From Propionibacteriaceae bacterium UBA6238 (GTDB lineage Bacteria; Actinomycetota; Actinomycetes; Propionibacteriales; Propionibacteriaceae), in contig DJWE01000073.1 in assembly GCA_002441465.1 (NCBI GenBank), forward strand, positions 51,410-68,220: a stretch of DNA of 16,811 bases, in the 5' to 3' direction. Positions within the stretch are counted from its first letter, which is position 1; each line of letters opens with the position of its first letter. The translations under genes were made by a program, and so were the position numbers. The notes under the pieces are model-generated. The model was not told the DNA's origin. It worked only from the letters and a program-made list of their open reading frames with translations, and ran no database searches. Below are positions 13,840 to 16,811 of the stretch, in pieces.

Positions 13840-14721
13840 ATGGACTGGGACCTCCCCCAACTGCGCGCCTTCGCTGCCGTGGTCGACCACGGCACGCTCG
13901 ACGCCGCCGCCGCGTCGCTGCATCTCACTCCGTCCGCGGTGAGCCAGCGACTCAAGGCGCTGGAGCGGTCCGTGGGCGCGGTGCTGCTGCGTCGCAGCCG
14001 ACCGGCGGTTCCGACCGAGGCCGGACGGCCCGTGCTGCGGCTCGCTCGCCAACTGGCCGCGCTCACCGCCGATGCGGACGCGATCCTGCCGTCCACCGGC
14101 GCAGGGCTGGCGGAGGTGCGGCTGGCCGTGAATGCCGACTCCCTGGCCACCTGGACGCTGCCGGCGCTCGCGCCCGTCGCCGGGGAGGTCCGGATCACCT
14201 TCTTGCGCGAGGACCAGGATCACACCACCGAACTCCTGCGCGACGGCACCGCGATGGCGGCGATCACGAGCCAGCGCACGCCCGTCCAGGGGTGTTCGGT
14301 CGAGGCGCTGGGTGCGATGCGCTACCGTCCGGTCGCCTCGAAGGAGTTCGCCGAGCGATGGTTCAGTGACGGCGTGACCCCACAGGCACTCTCCCGGGCG
14401 CCGGTGGTGATCTTCGACGCCCGGGACCGGCTCCAGAACGATCGGCTGGCCGAGGCCGGCGTCCCCGCGGACGCGCCGCCGCGCCACACCGTCCCAGCCA
14501 GCACCCAGTTCTCCGAGGCGGTGCAGTACGGCTACGGCTGGGGGATGCTGCCCGACCTGGAGGATCGGGCCTGGCCCGGAGTCGATCTCGCGGCTCGCGC
14601 CGACTCGGCGCTACGCACTGTCGATGTGGCGCTGTTCTGGCAGCAGTGGGCCCTGCAGACGCCGAGCCTGGACGCGGTCGCCGCCGCGGTGCGGGCAGGC
14701 GCGGCCCAATCGCTGCGCTGA
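13840..14721 (+). CDS. lysG: LysR-family regulator of the exporter (LysG/ArgP type)
   Basis: 293 aa. The N-terminal winged helix (about 2-60: DLPQLRAFAAVVDHGTLDAAAASLHLTPSAVSQRLKALE) is very similar to the ArgP/IciA/LysG group. A linker helix and a periplasmic-binding-like effector domain follow (about 90-290). Members sense basic amino acids and activate the divergent lysE. The ATG at 13840 is supported by the family start MDWDLPQL; there is no Shine-Dalgarno and a TAAGAT -10 lies 6 nt upstream. Its stop is 4 bp from the convergent rhomboid-like gene. Confidence 0.92.
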   Translation: MDWDLPQLRAFAAVVDHGTLDAAAASLHLTPSAVSQRLKALERSVGAVLLRRSRPAVPTEAGRPVLRLARQLAALTADADAILPSTGAGLAEVRLAVNADSLATWTLPALAPVAGEVRITFLREDQDHTTELLRDGTAMAAITSQRTPVQGCSVEALGAMRYRPVASKEFAERWFSDGVTPQALSRAPVVIFDARDRLQNDRLAEAGVPADAPPRHTVPASTQFSEAVQYGYGWGMLPDLEDRAWPGVDLAARADSALRTVDVALFWQQWALQTPSLDAVAAAVRAGAAQSLR

Positions 14722-14725
14722 GCGT

Positions 14726-15544
14726 TCAGCCGCGACGCAGCCGATCGCGCAGCCGCATCAGCTCTCGGCGCTGAGCGTCGGTGAGGCTCTGGATGCCGTT
14801 GGCATTGATCTGGTCCAGCAGGGCGTCCAACTGCTCGCGGTCGGAGGCTCGGCGCTGGTCCTGGCGTGCTTGGGCACGGGGCACGTGGCGCGTCCTCGTC
14901 CGCGCGGGCTTGCGCGGCGCCGGCTGGCCGGGGATCCAGTCGTAGGCGCTGAGCAGGCCGAACCGGCGGGCCATGACCGCCACGATGATCAGGCTGAACA
15001 CCAAGCTGAGCAGGCTGCCCACGGCACGAGCGGCGATCATGCTCAGCACTTGCAGGCCCACGATCACCGCACCGAACACCCACGCCGGGATGCCGAAGAA
15101 GAACGGGCGTTTGGGGTATTCGGCGATCCACAGCAGGAGGATCGCGAACTCGATCAGATCGAGCCCGGCCAGGGCCGAACCGTTCAGCACCGGCAGCATG
15201 GAGACCAACGTGGACGCGGCGGTGAGCCCGGCCCAGGTTCCCACGATCAGCCACAGCATCCGGAGCCGGCCGATCAGGCGCTCCAGTTCGGAGCCGAAGT
15301 ACCACAGGATGAGCGCGGTCAGCACCACCCAGATCGTGTTGGCCAGCGGCCAGGTGACGATCCGCCACACCTCGCCCTCGGCAACGAGACTGGGAGCGTA
15401 GAAGAGCAGCGAAGGCAGACCCGGCGCGATCACCCAAACCAGGCCGGACACCACGCCGATCAGGCCGACGAGCACCGATGTCGACACGTCGAGCCGACCC
15501 AGCCGGAACCAGGGGTCTTCAGGGGACGCGAAATGTCGATTCAC
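14726..15544 (-). CDS. Rhomboid-fold membrane protein lacking protease catalytic residues
   Basis: About 272 aa. Hydrophobic segments lie at roughly 22-42, 66-83, 97-118, 126-142, 149-170 and 175-192. Rhomboid landmarks are present: GEVWRIVTWPL (57-67) in the L1 region and LWYFGSELERLIGRLRML (80-97). The GxSG serine motif expected in the fourth segment is replaced by LAGLDLIEFA, and no His is present in the last segment, so protease activity is not expected. A basic Pro/Arg-rich stretch leads to a C-terminal helical tail (EQLDALLDQINANGIQSLTDAQRREL) typical of actinobacterial rhomboid-like proteins. The start is uncertain: the GTG at 15544 gives the most family-like N-terminus, while in-frame GTG codons at 15568 and 15580 would extend it. 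None has a clear ribosome site. Confidence 0.78.
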   Translation of the reverse strand: MNRHFASPEDPWFRLGRLDVSTSVLVGLIGVVSGLVWVIAPGLPSLLFYAPSLVAEGEVWRIVTWPLANTIWVVLTALILWYFGSELERLIGRLRMLWLIVGTWAGLTAASTLVSMLPVLNGSALAGLDLIEFAILLLWIAEYPKRPFFFGIPAWVFGAVIVGLQVLSMIAARAVGSLLSLVFSLIIVAVMARRFGLLSAYDWIPGQPAPRKPARTRTRHVPRAQARQDQRRASDREQLDALLDQINANGIQSLTDAQRRELMRLRDRLRRG

Positions 15545-15708
15545 ACGACCAAGGTTGCCAGACGAAACACCACACGCCACAAGCCGGGCCCCGAATCGTC
15601 GCGCCGACCCGATCCCGTCCGGCTGGACGCCGCGCCGTTCCCGGCGCCCAGGTCGAGCGCCGACACGCGAATGCGACGGTCGTCATACGCCGTCGACACG
15701 TGAACCAC

Positions 15709-15784
15709 TGGCGCGCCCGGAGGGACTCGAACCCCCAACCTTCTGATCCGTAGTCAGATGCTCTATCCATTGAGCCACGGGCGC
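15709..15784 (-). tRNA. tRNA-Arg (anticodon ACG), CCA encoded
   Basis: Read on the minus strand from 15784. The acceptor stem GCGCCCG pairs with CGGGCGC (7 bp); discriminator G and an encoded CCA end at 15709. The D-arm is GCTCAATGGATAGAGC. The anticodon stem TCTGA/TCAGA encloses loop CTACGGA with anticodon ACG. The T-arm is GGGGGTTCGAGTCCCTC. The ACG anticodon (wobble A becoming inosine) reads CGU/CGC/CGA arginine codons. Including CCA the gene is 76 nt. Confidence 0.97.
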
Positions 15785-15799
15785 CGGAAAGCGGGCTCA

Positions 15800-15829
15800 A
15801 CCCTACTCGACCGGACCGAAGGCGTCCAA
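15800..15829 (-). promoter_or_regulatory. Promoter of the tRNA-Arg gene
   Basis: On the minus strand TTGGAC (15829-15824), an 18-nt spacer and TAGGGT (15805-15800) lie immediately upstream of the tRNA, with the -10 ending 15 nt before the mature 5' end. This is a reasonable sigma70-type promoter. Confidence 0.6.
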
Positions 15830-15876
15830 CCGAGCACGGTCCGTACCGAACCAGCGGACGAGGGCTGCTCAAGGGA

Positions 15877-15950
15877 GCAACGAAATGCACCGGGTGCCGG
15901 CCAGCTCCCCGTTGGCACCCCTCTCAGCACTCAGCGGTGCATTTCGCTGC
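15877..15950. repeat. Nested inverted repeat (outer 16-bp arms, inner 7-bp stem)
   Basis: Outer arms GCAACGAAATGCACCG (15877-15892) and CGGTGCATTTCGCTGC (15935-15950) pair with one mismatch. Inside, GGGTGCC (15892-15898) pairs with GGCACCC (15914-15920). The palindrome GCACCGGGTGC (15887-15897) offers an alternative fold. It is not next to a stop codon, so a terminator role is unlikely. It could be a dispersed palindromic element, a regulatory site or a small structured RNA. Confidence 0.7.
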
Positions 15951-16027
15951 AGCCTGCTCCGACGTGACGTCGGCGGTTTACCCTCGGGCCCAGAGTACAG
16001 CCGAGTGCCTGAACGTCGTTAATTGAC

Positions 16028-16063
16028 CGTTTTCGAAAACGCGGGCCCGCCTGAACGGGCCCG
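16028..16063. promoter_or_regulatory. Operator candidate upstream of pckG: 14-bp perfect palindrome plus paired G/C palindromes
   Basis: CGTTTTCGAAAACG (16028-16041) is a perfect 14-bp palindrome with a central CG, a geometry common in LacI-family operators. Next to it CGGGCCCG occurs twice (16042-16049 and 16056-16063) around CCTGAA; each copy is itself palindromic and the two can also form a hairpin. It lies about 60-100 bp before the pckG ATG. Carbon-source control of pckG would be expected physiologically. Confidence 0.5.
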
Positions 16064-16125
16064 AAAGCTGGGAAGATGGAACGGCACCCCAGTCGCATCG
16101 ATGCGAAACAGCGTGAGGAGACCAC

Positions 16126-16811
16126 ATGGCCCTGGACACCAGCGTCATCGCTACCACCACCCCTTCGGGCGCCCCGGAGGCCCTCGTCTCGTGGGTCACC
16201 CGCGTGGCCGAGTTGACCCAGCCGGACGCGGTCCACTGGTGTGACGGATCGGAGGCCGAGCGCGACCGGCTGTACGAGGAGATGGTGGCCTCGGGCACCT
16301 TCGTGAAGCTGAACCAGGAGCTGCGTCCGGGCTGCTACCTGGCCCGCTCGGAGCCGTCCGACGTGGCTCGGGTCGAGGCACGCACGTTCATCTGCTCGGA
16401 GAAGCAGGAGGACGCGGGCCCGACGAACAACTGGGCCGACCCGGCCGAGATGAAGCAGACACTCGCTCGGGTCTTCGCCGGTTCGATGCGTGGCCGCACC
16501 ATGTATGTGATTCCGTTCTCGATGGGTCCGCTGGGTGGCGAGATCAGCCGACTCGGCGTCGAGATCACCGACAGCCCGTACGTGGTCACGAACATGCGGA
16601 TCATGACCCGGATGGGCACCGCGGCACTCGCGGCGATCGCCGCCGGGGCCGACTGGGTGCCCGCGGTGCACTCGGTGGGCTACCCGCTGGTGGACGCCGA
16701 GGGCAACCCGCGTCCGGACATGACCTGGCCGTGCAGCGACGAGAAGTACATCACCCACTTCCCGGAGACCCGCGAGATCTGGTCCTACGGTTCGGGCTAC
16801 GGCGGCAACGC
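16126..16811 (+). CDS. pckG: Phosphoenolpyruvate carboxykinase, GTP-dependent (N-terminal part; runs off the right edge)
   Basis: The first 228 codons are visible of a protein usually near 600 aa. It converts oxaloacetate and GTP to PEP, GDP and CO2 (gluconeogenesis; in some actinobacteria also anaplerosis), in the cytosol. Recognition rests on VHWCDGSEAE near residue 37, LRPGCYLARSEPSDVARVE, AGPTNNWADP and the highly conserved run GRTMYVIPFSMGPLGG plus LGVEITDSPYVVTNMRIMTRMG. The window ends at FGSGYGGN-like WSYGSGYGGN, just before the nucleotide-binding loops, so the catalytic Cys and P-loop cannot be checked. The ATG at 16126 is preceded by GTGAGGAG. Upstream lie palindromes that may be its operator. 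Confidence 0.96.
   Translation, partial: MALDTSVIATTTPSGAPEALVSWVTRVAELTQPDAVHWCDGSEAERDRLYEEMVASGTFVKLNQELRPGCYLARSEPSDVARVEARTFICSEKQEDAGPTNNWADPAEMKQTLARVFAGSMRGRTMYVIPFSMGPLGGEISRLGVEITDSPYVVTNMRIMTRMGTAALAAIAAGADWVPAVHSVGYPLVDAEGNPRPDMTWPCSDEKYITHFPETREIWSYGSGYGGN

Larger units (their letters stand above)
15785..16125. other. Palindrome-rich divergent intergenic region between tRNA-Arg and pckG
   Basis: 341 bp with no plausible gene. From left to right it holds the tRNA promoter, a large nested inverted repeat (15877-15950), an A/T-richer stretch with a 14-bp perfect palindrome (16028-16041), a G/C palindrome pair (16042-16063) and the pckG ribosome site GTGAGGAG. I see no convincing -35/-10 for pckG; a TTGACC at 16023-16028 has no -10 at the right distance. 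Confidence 0.7.

Noticed and set aside
15674..15695. CGACGG/CCGTCG stem as tRNA terminator
   Set aside because: Only 6 bp with a 10-nt loop and no T-run; too weak to call.
15544..15784. tRNA-Arg as an integration (att) site of a mobile element
   Set aside because: No integrase gene and no repeat of the tRNA 3' end are seen in the window.
1..16811. CRISPR arrays, insertion sequences, toxin-antitoxin or defence genes
   Set aside because: No regularly spaced repeats, no transposase or nuclease motifs and no small paired genes were found. All open frames with recognisable domains are metabolic, repair, transport, regulatory or envelope-related.

Overview
The window is a stretch of high-GC chromosome from an actinobacterium. 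The evidence is pervasive G/C at third codon positions, frequent GTG/TTG starts, likely leaderless -10/ATG pairs, an Actinobacteria-type ATP-dependent ligase LigB, a GTP-dependent PEP carboxykinase and a MocR/YczE pair. A propionibacterial or related lineage would fit, but the sequence does not prove it. No phage, transposase, CRISPR array or rRNA is visible. One tRNA gene is present.

Layout. Positions 1-4652, all on the minus strand: a carbon-metabolism cluster read from right to left. It starts with a large one-polypeptide sensor-regulator (GAF, histidine kinase, degenerate receiver, LuxR helix-turn-helix). A class II ketose-bisphosphate aldolase, a CbbY-type HAD phosphatase, dhaL and the start of dhaK follow. 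The aldolase, phosphatase and dhaL are translationally coupled (1-nt gap, then an ATGA overlap). The chemistry suggested is phosphorylation of dihydroxyacetone (or another short ketose), aldol condensation or cleavage, and dephosphorylation of the 1-phosphate. The regulator upstream is the obvious candidate controller. This cluster is the most interesting part of the window.

Positions 4653-7348: a very long hairpin, then a divergent DNA-repair pair, an AlkA-like DNA glycosylase and ATP-dependent DNA ligase LigB. Both genes carry the same 18-nt element upstream. Positions 7358-9491: a MocR-family regulator divergent from a YczE-like membrane protein, with a 9+9 bp inverted repeat between them. 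Positions 9604-12503: an SGNH-like lipoprotein, an alpha/beta hydrolase and an M20 amidohydrolase. Positions 12630-14721: a small lipoprotein of unknown family, then a LysE/ArgO exporter divergent from its LysG/ArgP-type regulator. Positions 14726-15544: a rhomboid-fold membrane protein without catalytic residues. Positions 15709-15784: tRNA-Arg(ACG). Positions 16126 to the end: the N-terminal part of GTP-dependent PEP carboxykinase, preceded by an unusually palindrome-rich 340-bp intergenic region.

Four convergent gene pairs have only 4-15 bp between their stop codons, so classical terminators cannot sit between them. The two large palindromic structures (4721-4799 and 15877-15950), the shared alkA/ligB element and the palindromes before pckG are the main non-coding signals.
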